Assembly: GCA_022478985.1 (NCBI GenBank)
Contig: JAKSZP010008045.1
Span: 62,001-126,000 of the forward strand
Source: Massospora cicadina
Lineage: Eukaryota; Entomophthoromycota; Entomophthoromycetes; Entomophthorales; Entomophthoraceae
DNA length: 64,000 nt
Reading direction: 5' to 3'
Position 1 is the first letter of the stretch. Every line of letters begins with the position of its first letter. The notes below the pieces were generated by a model. The model was not told the DNA's origin, ran no database searches, and saw nothing but the letters and a program-made list of their open reading frames with translations. Made by a program: the position numbers and the translations under genes. This document shows, one piece after another, positions 23,089-36,100 of this stretch.

Positions 23089-24227
23089 TGTAAAAATTCA
23101 CTTTCTTTGGTTATTATTGGTAAGCAACCCAGTAAACTTTCTACTGCACAGGTTTGATTTCCTCGTGAACTTCATCAAGTAGTATAGAATGTATTAATCA
23201 ATAATAGTATGGATTTTATTATCCATAGTTGAGATTGAACTATATTTCAGCCCAACGCTCGGACAGTATTTCTGATTAAATACACTTGAAGTCATACTCA
23301 TAGGGATTTGTTCCCTATACTCTTGTCCACATGATCTTTGCTAAGATACCCTGGTGACAGTCTCTCTTGGCCCAACACACAGTCGGCAGCAATCCCTGAT
23401 TGTGGTTCTTTAATCTCTAGATCTCCTCTCAGATCTTTACTCTTCTCTCTGAGAGTCTTCCAATTATTGCCTTCTGCAATAATATCCTTGAGATATAACA
23501 ACACAATAGAAGATGATAGTCTAACTATACACCAAATTGATAATGTAACTTATATAAACTCTAAACTCTGTAAAGCTACATTTTCATTTATAGTAAATCC
23601 TAGGGAATTATATAGTGGGGGATTCGGCTGTCTAACCCTTGGTTGACACCTCTTCAATAAGACCAGCAGCTGTTGCTGTTAAATCACCCATCCTCATCTC
23701 AGCAGTGATGGTCTTCCTCATCCTGTTTTGGTTTCTGTCATTGGACATCCTCGAGACCTCAAATGGAAAGAGTCAGAAAACGTGTCCCTAACGTTTTCCT
23801 CTCCATCTAAGCAAACCAACCATAATTGGCTAGCAACCTGCTTAGGTAATGGAACTTATTATCCATTATGACAGGTCACTCACCAACTGATTGATTCGCT
23901 AGTTGCAGGTGGCATCACTCGCCTCACAACTTACTATTTATTCCTAATCAGTCAGTGATGAAACCTGACTGATCCCAATCAGTACACCTGATAGTTAATT
24001 ACTATCAGATGCCCCTATTTTTTCAGCAATTCTGCCCAATGAGATCTTAAGTATTCATCTGGATTGATCCCTGACAGATATGACCAGGAAAATATTTTTA
24101 AATCCCCTGAACGTAGTTCCTCTAAAACTCAGGCCAACTGATTTCTGATCTACTTTGCCTTAGGGAATTTTCCCCTAGCAATACCAGGTGATCTAGCAGA
24201 CTGGGAACATGAGCAAAAATCCCAACA
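23089..24227 (-). repeat. E2 3' LTR
   Basis: In plus orientation it runs from TGTAAAAATTCA to AAAAATCCCAACA, matching 31487-32629. The AAAATCCCAACA terminus is the reverse complement of the E1 LTR start. Confidence 0.94.
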
Positions 24228-24229
24228 CA

Positions 24230-24243
24230 TACCCCCTCTTGCC
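24230..24243 (-). other. E2 polypurine tract
   Basis: Plus-strand TACCCCCTCTTGCC next to the inner edge of the 3' LTR; read on the minus strand it is a G-rich purine tract like that of E1. Confidence 0.7.
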
Positions 24244-24294
24244 TAGATTTCCAGCGAGAAAAGGACTGGGGCATGAGAACACCACTTCAGACAT

Positions 24295-24570
24295 TTGGTT
24301 GAATACTTCATTGGTTCAAGTGGAGTACACTCATCTGTACTCAATGCTGCTCAGGACGACCTTCAGAATATAGCGTTCTTCCTCTTCCTCTTTGCTACCG
24401 CCTTCTCAGAGCGTGGTCCCCACAACCTTCTGTTAAGCCAGGCTATTGATTTACTTGTGATGCTATTAGTCCCAGGATCCAGTTTCCCCCCATCAGGGTA
24501 TATGACCCACCGTCATATTCAGGATTCTTTGTCCGGCGTCCTTGATTTCCTGATTTTCTCCTCATCCTAA
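24295..24570 (+). pseudogene. E2 second antisense coding-like segment
   Basis: A 91-codon open frame antisense to the element, adjacent to the 3' LTR. Homologous to the minus-strand segment 14006-14396 of E1 (shared FPPSGYMT, ending SSS-stop at the same place). It may be an upstream exon or leader of the main antisense ORF. Confidence 0.45.
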
Positions 24571-24808
24571 ACATGAGACTTTTGCCGTCGATTTTTATTT
24601 CATGGCTTAATTAAGAATACTTATTACTTATTTGCCCTTGTTATTTCGATCATAACCTCTTGCTTAAGTCATTCTTAATTTTTCCCTTTGGAGAGCTTGT
24701 CTCATTAATTTTGAGATTAATTTCCCCAAATTTGGAGCTTAATGGATTGTAGAGTGCATAATGTCAACTTCTATATAAGTCCAACATCCCCTCTTTCATC
24801 CAGCTCAT

Positions 24809-26030
24809 ATGTCAAATTCCAAGTCTTGCTACCAGCATCTCCTCAATAGTTTGTCTGATCCAGACCTCCGTATCTTCCAGTAGATGAGTCAGGATGCTTG
24901 ACAGAACCTCTTTTATGGTCCTTCCAGGACTCATACGCCTATTCTGGTGCAAGCGGCTAGTCCTTCCTTTGACTTACCAGAAATGGTAACTAATCCCTCT
25001 GAAACCAGGCTGGCTATCATTTCAAACAACTCTTAGCTGACTCTTCCTCTGCCATCAATTCCAGAGTTGGACTTTAAAACTCTCCTGGATTTGGCTCCTT
25101 TAACTGATGCTCCAAACATCATCATAGATGCTCCAGAGATTATGCCGGTTGCTCTGTATCATTCATTTCTGGCTGGGTTGGACCTTCTCCCTGAGTTCCT
25201 CTTCTGACTTGGTCAATTTTAAAACCTGCTGTTCTAGTCTTTGAGCTCTCAATTGGTAACAATATTCACTTTGAGCTCCCCTACTTGAACTCTGGGCCCA
25301 AGTCACCGAGGCTTTGACTTTAGTGCTGAATCCCTCTGATCTTGATAACCTTCTGGATCGGGATACTGCTGCATATGCTCTTTGTTTTGCTGGCCAAGTA
25401 CTTTGAAGTTGGTCCACAAAGCTTCCAGCCTTGCCTGGGTCCCACTATTCATTCAGCTTTAGCTTCCAAGCAGCCCATAGTCACCACTTGCAGGATGCAA
25501 TCCACTCTCTGCACAACTATCTCTTCTCCAGAGCTTCCATCAATATCTTCTGCTGATGGCGTTGATAAGGGCATGATTCAGCAAACCCCTCAAGCATCCC
25601 TTCTTTGTTGTCAGCCCACATGTCTGGTGTCTTTGATGAAGCCCGTCAACAGGCGCTCAGGACTAATCTTCTGGCTCTGGTGCCATATTGGGATTACTTG
25701 GGGTTATTTGCCGATTGCCTCTTTTTATACTGTTGCTTTCCTCCCCACTCCAGGGATTCGCAATTAGCTTCCTCCAACTTCTCAATTTCTCTTCCCCTAG
25801 TTGCTTTCTCTCAGGGCTTGGCGTCTGCTCAAAGAATGTGGTTCTATGTAGGTCTCACCCTCGCTAGCGTCCAATTGCATATCAATATCAATGGGCTGTT
25901 CATTCCTAACACGATCCATCCTCCCTCCCCCAAGAGGCAACATAGGCGGAATCAACCCCCATACCAAGGACAAGCAATAAAAATAAAAAGTATAAAATAT
26001 TGGCTTTTTTATCTATGCGGGTTATTATGA
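24809..26030 (+). pseudogene. E2 antisense ORF between integrase and 3' LTR
   Basis: Homologue of the antisense ORF of E1, on the strand opposite to E2 pol. It starts at an ATG at 24809 with MSNSKSCYQHLLNSLS-like residues that match the E1 start. In-frame stops sit at about 24881, 24902 and 25033, with at least one frameshift after 25200, and the frame resumes in an open 141-codon stretch (25605-26030) containing YWDYLGLF and PLVAFSQG. At the E1 stop position E2 reads CAA instead of TGA and runs on. No recognised domain. The first long stretch ends at the same Phe-TGA in both copies, so that stop may be genuine or ancestral. Confidence 0.62.
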
Positions 26031-26084
26031 TTTTTCCCCCAATATCATTTACAATTTTTTATCTTTATTCTTCTTTTTTACTAT

Positions 26085-26272
26085 GAGACTTGCCCTTGTT
26101 TCAGTTCAGCGGTCCATCTTTTCCCCCAAACTGGGTCCTGGGTACTTAAACCTGCCAGTTTTCCATGGTTCAGAGGTCTTTTTTGGACTTAACCATCTAG
26201 ATTGGTTCAGAGGTCCTTTTTTGGACTTGATCTAATTATCAGGACATGACCAACTTAATGGTTCATTGGTCC
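26085..26272 (-). repeat. E2 hairpin-repeat array
   Basis: Read on the minus strand: tandem GGACC..TGAACCA..TGGTT..GTCC units with A-rich spacers, in the same place (just after integrase) as 12328-12516 in E1. Confidence 0.75.
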
Positions 26273-26329
26273 TTTGGGAACTCTTTTATTTATTTTATTG
26301 ACCAATGCTTTAGATACTTAGCATGGACT

Positions 26330-29310
26330 CAATTTAAAACTCTTCCATCCAAGAGATTCTTGATGGAATAAGCATTGGTTGCCGTCTTGGTGATTACTTC
26401 AAATAGACCTGACCACAACACATCTAATTTGTTTCTTCATCTGAAACCATGTGTATCACAATATGCAACTCTTTCCCCTATTCAATATTCTTCTAATGCC
26501 AGTCAATTCTTGTCATCTGTTGATTTCGCTCATATTCTTTTCTTCAAGGATATATCAAATGATTGCAATTTCATATCAATCAGGATACTCGTCAGTCAGT
26601 TCAAGTATTGCTCGGTACTCATCCCCAACATAGGTTCCACCGCCATATATAAAATCGGTGGCAACATGGCCTTTCTTCTATATAATAATTCAAATGGCAT
26701 CTTTCCCATCGCCATATGATGACTAATGTTGTAGGTGAATGTCACCAAACTCAGGTACATTCCCCATGTGGAAGTTCTCCCAGAAACTAGCTTCCTCAGC
26801 GTCACAGCCAGTGTGTCATTGACCCACTCTACCATTCCATTCGTCTCCAGCCAGTATGGTACTAACAAATCCTCGGATCCCCATTATTTTGTTTAACCTT
26901 GGGATCACATGAGATGTGAAGTTGGTCTCATTGTCACTAAGCAGGAACTGCGGACATCCATGCCAGTATACCACTTGATCCAGGATGAACCTCGCAGTAC
27001 TGGTAGCGTCTACTCTGGTTAAGGCCTTCATCTCAACCCATCTTATTAGATGGTTGATGACAACTATGATGTATTTGACTATCCCTGTGCTCATCATCAG
27101 TGGTCCTATCACGTCAATGGACACTGTATGCCAAGAAAATCCAGGGCGGAACAGTCAGTATCCAGTTGTATTCTTGTGTGGTTTGTGCAGCTGGCACTCC
27201 ATGCAACAAGCCAGATAATCTGTGACATTGTAGTTGATCAATTCCCAGTAAAAATATTGGCAAATATGGTCGGTTGTTTTTCTCAGGCCTCTATGCCCAA
27301 CAAATCTTGTGAGCTGCTTGTACTATTGCTGCTCTTTCTGACAGTTTTGGGAATAATAGCCGCGTCCCATTGATTGCCTTGAATACTTGTCCACCCATAG
27401 TATTGGTGTTTACCATCGCTTTCTGAAGCGCACCTTGTATTTCTTGGGGCTCATCCCCAATTTTTCCTTCAATCATTCTCTAGAATAGCTCATCTGCCTG
27501 CAGGTACACCAACTGGACCATTGGCAACCACAATAAGCCATCTGCGTTCTGGTGAGAAGCCCCCATTCAAAGGACTATCTCATAATCATAAGCCTGAAGC
27601 TTAAGTGCTCATTGGGCCATTCATCCTTCCGCTCTTTTAAATTGTGCAGCCAATGCAGCAAAGAGTGGTCCATTACCACCTTAAAGTGCGTTCCATGGAT
27701 GTACACCCAAAACTGCTTGCATGCATAAATGACCACAAGACATTCCCGCTCAGTCACAGTGTAGTTCCTCTCAGCGGCTGAGATTGTCCAGCTCACATAC
27801 ACCACCGGATGTTCATCCCCAAGTTCATCTACTTGGCTCAGTACAGCGCAGATTGCTGTCAACAAAGCATTGGTTTAAACGATAAACTCCCAATCAAAAT
27901 TCAGATATTTCAGAATCGGAAATTATCAAATACCAGCGTAACTCATCAAAGGAGTCCTGGGCCTCTTCATTCCATACAAATCCTTTTTTTGGATCCTTTA
28001 ATAAATGGAATAATGGCTCATCTATTTGGGCGAAGTCCTAAATAAATCTTTTTATAGTATCCGACCATCCCAAGCATACTTGGATGTCTTGGACACTCTT
28101 TGGTACAGCCATATGCTCTATTACTGCTTTCTTCTGGGTTTTCGGCTGCAATCCACTGGAGTTGATTATGAATCCCAGGTACTCCAACTCTTTCTTGAAG
28201 AAGTGGCATTTCCTTGGCTTAATCTTCAGGTTAGCCGTGGACAATCACTTAAATACTTCTTCCAAGTGGTGCAGATGATCAGTAAACGTCCTACTGAACA
28301 CGTTGAAATCATCCAGATATACCAAGACGCATGACAACTTCAAGTCGCTTAATATCGCATCCATGGCTCTCTGAAACGTTGCAGGCGCATTGCATAGACC
28401 CTGGGGCATCCTCGTTGGTTGGTATAGCCCCTGCCGGTAATAATCGCGCATTTTTCTTGGTCTTCCTTTGACAACTCAATTTGCCAACATCCTGAGATTA
28501 GATCTATCGTGGAGAAATACTTCGCTTCTCCTAAACAATCTAGTGCATTGTCAATTCTCGGTAGGGGATACAAATCCTTCTTTATAATTTTGTTCAACCT
28601 TTGGTAGTCAATTACCACCCAATTGAATCCATCCTTCTTCTTCACAATCAAAATCAGACTTTCCCAGGGGCTTGATGATGGAACTAGAAGCCCATGCTTC
28701 ACTAGTTTGCTGATTTCATCCTCCACTACCACTTCAGCAGCTTTCAATCTTCAGATCAGTCTCATCCTTATCAGTAAATTTTCCCCAGTGTCGACCTTGT
28801 GGATCAATCTTGTGCGCATCCCAAATTGTAGTTGTCTTGAGTAAACACTTCCCAGTATTTTCTCAAATAGTTCGAGCACCTCCTCCTGCTGGCCTTCCAG
28901 CAAATCAGCGAGCTGCTCTTGATCAATCAATAGGTTGATGCTTTTGGCTACCCTGGCCAGCAATCCCATTTCGTCAAAAGGCCCAAAATTGTGGAATCCT
29001 CTCAATTCAGCCATCGGTATCAGATGAATAACGCGATGATCTTGTTCTTTTTGATCTTCATCAGTTTTTCACTCAAATTTTCCAGGAGAACTCAAATTTC
29101 TCCATGGCCCAGCATTATTATCCCAGGAGCCACCCATGGCTCCACTCTGGACTTCTTCCAGAGGCTTCTGACCTCCCCATAAAATAGCTCAGGAATCTCC
29201 AAATTCAACCCTGTGTTGACTATTATCTGTGATCCAGCTGGTATGGTCCTCTCATTCTTGATCCCTAGTGGAATTCCCCGGTTCTCTAGGATTTCCACTG
29301 GCATTTCGCG
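26330..29310 (-). pseudogene. E2 pol: RT, RNase H and integrase (broken)
   Basis: RT lies at about 28747-28020: VPSSSPWES, KKDGFNWVVIDYQRLN, MPQGLCNAP and an intact YLDD box, with one frameshift in the middle. RNase H is at about 27960-27520 (ERNYTVTERECLVV block). Integrase is at about 27480-26600 with IDVIGP (first catalytic Asp), LSDNETN (second) and the GMVEWVNDTL block holding the Glu. All three integrase acidic residues are kept, unlike E1. The link upstream of RT (29304-29092) is open. Frameshifts and stops break the polyprotein. Confidence 0.9.
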
Positions 29311-29449
29311 TCACCTCCTACCAACTAATTAGTATCAAATCAGGACAATGCCGTCATTGTATATCAGATTGATGAAGTTGTTTCTCTGATTCAATGGAGC
29401 TTCACTTTCCTTCTGATACACCAATGGTAACGTCTGACCCAATATGGTC

Positions 29450-29750
29450 AACGTATTATCCTAAAAGTTACATTTAACTCCATATTTCCGTAGAAATTTT
29501 TTTCCAAATCAGGATGTCATACTTTTGGTTTTCCAAAACTATTGCTGGCGCAGATACCACCAACAACACAAATCATAGTGGCAGCACACTATACGCTCCA
29601 CAGGAAACGGTGGTGTTTGGCCCAGCTGTCCCATATTCTCTCTTGTATTCCAAGTCTGACAAGATCTTCATCCTCTTTACCAGCTTGGTTGAGACAATAT
29701 TGATGGGCACTATACTGTCGACAATCACCCTCACCCTTACTCAATTCACT
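29450..29750 (-). pseudogene. E2 aspartic protease remnant
   Basis: The minus strand reads VIVDSIVPINIVSTKLVKRM near 29660-29740. It aligns with the protease active-site stretch of E3 (VLDTGAPVNIMSSKLMKKL) in position and sequence. The catalytic triplet is D-S-I rather than D-T/S-G, so the essential Gly is lost. It lies between the CCHC knuckle and RT, as expected for a Ty3 protease that cuts the Gag-Pol precursor. Confidence 0.7.
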
Positions 29751-30199
29751 TGTATATCTATATATGTATACTCAGAGTATTGTAATATAGTATTTACTGA
29801 GTGAATGGCGGCGTTATTAGCCAAATCTAGGGTGTGAATAATTTGTGCCAATAATCCAGGAAATGATTCCTTTATCGCGCTAAGGGGGATATACAGATTA
29901 GCCTCATCTAAAAAGACATCGGATAACTCTTCAGGATTCTTGGCAGTTCAAATCTTCTCCGCCAGTTGTAGGGTGTATGGTCAGGCAACTTCCTGGATTA
30001 TCTTTAGGTCAATTCTCTTTGTCCCAGCTCTGGTAACGGCATTCATATCCATATTGACCACTTGATATAGCTGATCCTTCTCGTCATCTATGAACAGATT
30101 GCTAATGTTGATTTCTTCATTCATGATATCAGGAGGAACAGGTTTCTCCACAGCTCTAGACTGTTCCCCATCTAGGCTGCGGGCCCTTTTCCTGAATCC

Positions 30200-31461
30200 T
30201 TGACGGCTGCTGTCTCCTTGGCCTGGAACACATTAATCTGATCCTTCAGCCTTTTACAGTGTTTGGTGAAATGTCCTTTCCTGCCACACTGGTAGCAGAC
30301 TTTCCCTTCTTGTTTAACCGTCTGAATTCTTTGGGCTTATTTCCCAGCATAGTTCAATTGGTAGCCTCCTTTGCTCCTTCATTCCCCTTTGTGGGACTTG
30401 GATTTTGTACCGTATTGGACTTGAAGCTTCTTTTTGGGGCATCAAATGTCGCTCCCAAAATCTTCAGGTTGTCTACCATTTGTGAGGTAGTTATTTCCGT
30501 CGTGAATATGGAAGACATAATATGATGCAAATACAATAGGGTTGAAGGGCCACTTGCAGTGCGATTCTAGCATTAAAGTTGTCCAATACTTTTGCTCCAG
30601 CCAGGATCTGCGATTCCTGGTAAAATCAATCTACAAAGCTAGCAAGAGACTCATCTTTATGGAACTGGATTCCCATAGTTTCCTACTTGCATTTCAACAT
30701 GCATGTCATACTCCCAAACTCCTTCATGATGGCTGCCTTTGCCTCCACATATGACCAGCTGTCTCCCTCTAGGTGAAGTAACATTAAGTTTTGAAAGTCA
30801 GTGTCCAGGCAGTTCATGACTGTCAACGCCTTTTGACAATCTCCATAGCCATTCATGGTCATACGAATAGCTGTAAAAATGCTGGGGCATTATCCCAATG
30901 AAATGTTGGCAATTTCAGCGTTGCCCTAAATTCCTCAGAGTCATTTCTGGCCAATTCTCCTGGTTCAGCTACTCTGCTAACTTGTGGAGTGACTTCAGGT
31001 GTCATCTCCAAAATGGCATTAAAAGTGGGTGGCATGCTCCTTGGGGTATTTGAATTCCCAAATAGTGTGCGAGTACTTCTCTCTTTGGCATCACTTGCCA
31101 TATTGGGCTCAAAAGCACATCTATGAGCTTTAAGTTCATCCACTTGTTTGATTTACTTTCTTGATATATGCACCAGACTTTCTTAAACAAACGAGATCCA
31201 CTTCTTGCTCCATTTTCAGGTATAGGACCTCTTGAACGAGGTCCCCTTCATTCTTCTTCAACGAGTTTACTTTGCCAAGTAACTCGTTCCCAAAGCTGGC
31301 TACATTCTCTACTCCTTCCTCCACCTTGGTGACTCATTCTTCCAAGGCTGCGAACTCCTGATAGTCTGCTGAGTTTAAGAAATTCTGGTTTACAGTGGCT
31401 ATCTCAGTCCACAGCTTGTGTAGCTCTTCTCTGTACAAGATTATTATAGATTCTTCACTCA
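30200..31461 (-). pseudogene. E2 Gag with CCHC zinc knuckle (broken)
   Basis: Gag forms the particle and packages element RNA. The frame begins near the primer-binding site with a helical, charged stretch (31324-31136) and continues through 31143-30859 and 30536-30354 to a knuckle at 30256-30297. There the residues are C-Y-Q-C-G-R-K-G-H-F-T-K-H-C, a perfect CX2CX4HX4C, followed by a basic tail. Several stops and frameshifts interrupt it. E1 lacks this region. Confidence 0.8.
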
Positions 31462-31465
31462 ACTA

Positions 31466-31483
31466 CCCCTGTAGTGAACACCA
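31466..31483 (-). other. E2 primer-binding site
   Basis: On the minus strand TGGTGTTCACTACAGGGG starts three bases after the 5' LTR. It differs from the E1 site by one C-to-T change at the sixth base. Confidence 0.8.
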
Positions 31484-31486
31484 ACT

Positions 31487-32629
31487 TGTAAAAATTTATT
31501 TTATTTGGTTGTTATTGGTAAGCAACCCAGTAATCTTTCTACCGCACAGGTTCAATTTCCTTGTGCACTTCATCGCGTTGTATAGAATGCATTGTTATTG
31601 ATAATAGTATTGTGATTTTAATATATATAGTTGAGATTGAACTATATTTCAGCCCAACTCTCAGCCAGCATTTCTGATTAAATACTCTTGAATTTGTACT
31701 CGTAGGGATTTGTTCCCTATACTCTTGTCTACCTTTTCTTTTCAAAGATACCCCGGTGACAGTCTCTCTTGGCCCAACACACAGTCGGCAGAAATTCCTG
31801 ATTGTGGTTCCTTCATCTCTAGATCCCCACTCAGATCTTTACTCTTCTCTCTGAAAATCTTCCAATTATTGCCTTCTGCAATAATATCCTTGAGATAGAA
31901 CAACACAATAGAAGCTGATAGTCTAACTATACACATAATTGATAATGTAACTTATATAAACTCTAAACTCTGTAAAGCTACATTTTTATTATAGTAAATC
32001 CTAGGGAATTATATAGTGGGGGATTCGGCTGTCTAACCCTTGGTTGACACCTCTTCAATATGACCAGCAGCTGTTGCTGTTAAATCACCCATCCTCATCT
32101 CAGCAGTGATGGTCTTCCTCATCTTGGCTTATATTCTGTCATTGGACATCCTCGAGACCTCAAATGGAAAGAGTCAGAAAACGTGTCCCTAACGTTTTCC
32201 TCTCAATATAAGCAAACCAACCATAATTGGCTAGCAACCTGCTTGGGTAATGGAACTTATTACCCATTATGACAGGTCACTCACCAACTGATTGATTCGC
32301 TAGTTGCAGGTGGCATCACTCGCCTCACAACTTACTATTTATTCCTAATCAGTCAGTGATGAAACCCGACTGATCCCAATCAGTACACCTGATAGTTAAT
32401 CACTATCAGATGCCCCTATTTTGTCAGCAACTCTGCCCAATGAGATCTTAAGTATTCATCTGGATTGATCCCTGACAGATATGACCAGGAAAATATTTTT
32501 AAATCCCCTAAACGTAATTCTTCTGAAACTTGGGCCAACCAATTTCTGATTTACTTAGCCTTAGGGGAATTTTCCCCTAGCGATACCAGGTAATCTAGCA
32601 GGCTGGGAAAATGGGCAAAAATCCCAACA
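31487..32629 (-). repeat. E2 5' LTR
   Basis: Pairs with 23089-24227 (1,143 versus 1,139 bp), and both ends are TG...CA. Confidence 0.94.
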
Positions 32630-32634
32630 GAAGC
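32630..32634. repeat. Target-site duplication of E2, right copy (GAAGC)
   Basis: Identical to 23084-23088. Confidence 0.92.
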
Positions 32635-33030
32635 CCTCTAGCCAATTTAAGGAAAGGCATTTTTATGGGTGCTTGTTGTCTATAAAGAGCACCATGATGC
32701 AAAATGATCAGTAAATAAAAGGATAAATTTTAGGATCAGAAAAAGTTATTTTAACTGTAAAACTTAGAAATGCAAGAAATAGATAAGGCTCTAACAAGGG
32801 AGGGCACTAGCATATATAAATCGAATGGCTTAGGGGAGTATTATAATGTTCTTAGGTGCTGCATCCTCTTTTTGGTAGCAGGTTCTGCGGTTCAAGCATA
32901 AGAAAAGGTCATAGTGCGTTAATATCACAATTATTGGGAATTGGAAGGTGATGGGATATGTCATGATTGGCTGTTCCCTATTTAAGCAATAAAAACTTTT
33001 CAAAAGTTCTTAATTTGAGATGCACTTTAC
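32635..33030. other. Spacer, nothing recognised
   Basis: About 400 AT-rich bases between E2 and L5 without a supported gene or repeat. Confidence 0.4.
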
Positions 33031-33048
33031 CTTGGAGGCCAGTTGCTT
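33031..33048. repeat. Target-site duplication of L5, left copy
   Basis: CTTGGAGGCCAGTTGCTT, identical to 38280-38297. An 18-bp direct repeat flanking a LINE is the expected product of target-primed reverse transcription. Confidence 0.93.
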
Positions 33049-33116
33049 TTTATTTAACCGAGGTAAGCTGACCAGGGGACAGACATTACCGAATATATGT
33101 GAAACTAAGAGAATAA

Positions 33117-36100
33117 CTAACAAATATAAAAATTGGGCACCCCAGGGTACTCAAGTTACCCCTGTTGCCAGCGGGACTGCCAGGTATGGGGGGTTGGTGC
33201 ACTACTCCGAGGGGTTTCCCCTGCTATGGAGCAGGTGTGAAGGAAAGGGTCTGTGTTGGAGGAACCAGAGTGGGAACCATGATTCTATGAGCGCTTTTTG
33301 TCTTGGTCTCATATATCCATAGAGCCAGGCTTGGAAGTGCTCTAGAAAGTGGACATGGAATCTGTTAATAATCCCATGAATGGTTGGGACTGTGCCCTTA
33401 AACGCATCTAATGCAATTGTGTGTATTGTCCACATTGCAATGGGTATTATTAGGGAGTGGAGGGTAGATGGGATTGGTGACTCGATCTGGAGCGTGAAGA
33501 TACTCTTTATTATCAAGATAACCTGTTCGTTTTGAATCTTGAGCAGGCGTGCGACTTCATGCCATATAGCTTTGGTTGGGGGCATGTTTCTAGGCGGTGA
33601 TGTAGGGATCCCTCCCCTCCACATACTGCACATGTTTTGTGGAGGGAGTGGGAGCGGTCCGCCGTCCTATAGGTCCTTCTCAAACAGCGCCAGGCGTTTG
33701 CTCTTATCCTTGGTTGTAGGAGTGGGTGGTGTGTCATTTTCCACATTGCTTTCTGTGTGGTTAAATCATAGGGAATGTCCAGCATGTCTAGGTATTCCAT
33801 CCTAGCTATGCTTGGGGTTGTTGCGAGCATATCCCTCTGGGGGTGGTTTTCTGGGTTTCTTAATTTGAATTGGGGGCTGGGTCGTCCCCTTCCCTGTATA
33901 GTACCCATGTTCTCTATGGTCCATCCCATACGGCGGATAGTTCAGAGGATATGTTTGAAATGAGGGGAGGTTCCATGTGAACCCGTTGCAGTAGGGTGCT
34001 TGGCAAGGTATGAAAGTAGTCTGGGTGGACTATGTGGGTTGGTTAATTTGAGCGCCTGTGCAAAGTTAGTCCTTGCTGCTATGGACCAATGTTGTTGCGG
34101 GAGGTCTGGAGCAAGGATTTCCTTTATCCAGGTACCTAGGATGTGATTGGCATGGCTCTCAAAATCTATTAGTCCCATGCCTCCGCTTGAGCGTGGGCCA
34201 AATAGTGTTTCCATCCGTATATGAGGGTGAGAGCCAAGCCACAGCCAGCCCTGGATAAGCGCGCGAATTGAGGTTATAAAGGTAGGTGAGAAGGCTATCG
34301 CATGGGCCTGGTACCACAGTATTGGGAGGATGAGCGAGTTAGCAACTGTAACTCGTCCTGTTAATCCTGGGGTTCTTCCCTTGAGGGAGGCGACGCGTTT
34401 GGATACCCGTTGTAACAGGTTACTTTCCATTGTCTCATTACCATATCCCCCTGATTCTAGCCAGATTCAAAGGTGTCGGACAGGAGTGGTGGTGGGAGGT
34501 GTTGCAACGGGTAATATAATTGAGTTTTTCTTCAAGTGTTGGTGTGCGGTTCTGATGTTGTGGCCCAATTGTTTGTGTATTTGCCTAAGAGGATAATTTC
34601 TGTCTTCCTTTTGTTGAGCGATGCATTGCTCACCTTGGAGTATTCCTCTAGAGTGTGTTCCAGATGTCGGGCATCTTCATTGTTTGCTATACCTGCTACG
34701 CAGTCATCTGCAAAGGCCATTATCTTGACTGTTGGTTGTCCTTGTGCGGCTATCCCCATGAGACGTGAGTCAGTTACTCGGAGGAGCGGGTCAAAGCTGA
34801 AATTTTATAGCAGTGGGCTGAGGGGATCCCCTTGTTTGAGCCCTCTGTGTGGTTTAATCTTGTTTGTTAGGAATCCAGGGCCGCATACAGCCATAATTGC
34901 AGATTCCGTTAGGAGCATCGCCCATTTTATGAATCTTGATGGGAGTTTGAAGGCATGTAGACATTCTTTTAGGTATGGCCAGCTAACACGGTCATACGCC
35001 TTTTCCTGATCCAAGAAGACCAGGGCACCAGTTGCTTTAGATTGGCAAAAGTTTGCAACAGGGTGTATGTTGTTCCAGATTGAATGCCCTGGTATAAACC
35101 CAAACTGGTTGGGTGATAGGGCGTCAGATGCAATTGCGCCTAATCTAGCTGCCAGAACTTTTTGTTAGAATTTTTGTGTCAGTGTTGGAGAGTGCAATTG
35201 GGCGCCAGTTGGCCAGGTACAACTTGTCACCCTTTTTATACAAGGTTATAACGTAGGATTCATGGCCTCCTGGTAATAGGCGTGTTTCCAACAAACTCTG
35301 GTTCATTGACGCCAATAGGAGGGGGGCAATTTGTTAAAAATATTTTTGTAAAAATTTGTAGGGTATCTCATCAGGCCCTGGGCATTTCCTACGTGGTGCA
35401 CCGCGAATTGTTTCCCAAAGCTCCTCCCGTGTGATAAGGGATAGTATATTGTAATTTGGTGGTGTACTTTGTATCTCAGCAGGTTGAATAAATTCTTTAA
35501 TTTTTTGTGGATCTGTTGGCATATCGCGATATAATTCGGTGTAATAGCGGTGTACTTCCGCCTTGACCTCCTCAGGGTCAGTTGCCACGGTGCCGTTGGT
35601 CTTGTGGACCTGTGTGCATGTGGGCTGGTTTCTGTGGGAGTGGAATTGGCAGCAAAAGTATGTTGAACAGGTTTCGCCTTCCTTTATGAACTTACCTTTG
35701 TTTGATATTTTGATTCTGTGTTGGTGTTTAAAGATGAGATTGTTAAGTCAGGCTGAAATTTCTGCCCATTTGCATCCCCAATTAGGGCTATAGCCAGATC
35801 TCAGAGTATTTATTTCCAGGTGGTCTAATTCTGCCAAGGTACGCTTGATTGTGGCTGTGTCCGCGGTGTACTTGCGTGATGCAATATGTTGGGTTTTGTT
35901 GATTAAATCTTTTTTGAAATTTTCCCATGTTCTGATGGGATCTGAAGTGAATGGGGCTGTGAATTCTGGGTTTGTAGCCTTGTTTTCAACCCAGTCAGAT
36001 ATCTCAGGCAATCTTATATTTTCTGGGTGAAGCTTTCTCCAAGGCGACACCTGTGTGTGGGATTGGGTTGGCACTAACTGCACCATAACTAATCGGTGAT

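Larger units (their letters stand above)
23089..32629 (-). mobile_element. E2: Ty3/gypsy LTR retrotransposon, same family as E1, defective
   Basis: A 9,541-bp minus-strand element with LTRs 31487-32629 (5') and 23089-24227 (3'), primer-binding site, polypurine tract and perfect 5-bp target duplication. Internally, in the element's direction, it has Gag with a CCHC knuckle, protease, RT, RNase H, integrase, the hairpin array and an antisense ORF. It is about 1.1 kb longer than E1 because it keeps Gag and protease. It lies between L1 and L2, inside the segment inferred to be inverted. Confidence 0.95.

Noticed and set aside
25342..25767. Alternative plus-strand 141-codon ORF in E2 as a separate gene
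   Set aside because: It overlaps the antisense ORF in another frame and has no counterpart in E1.
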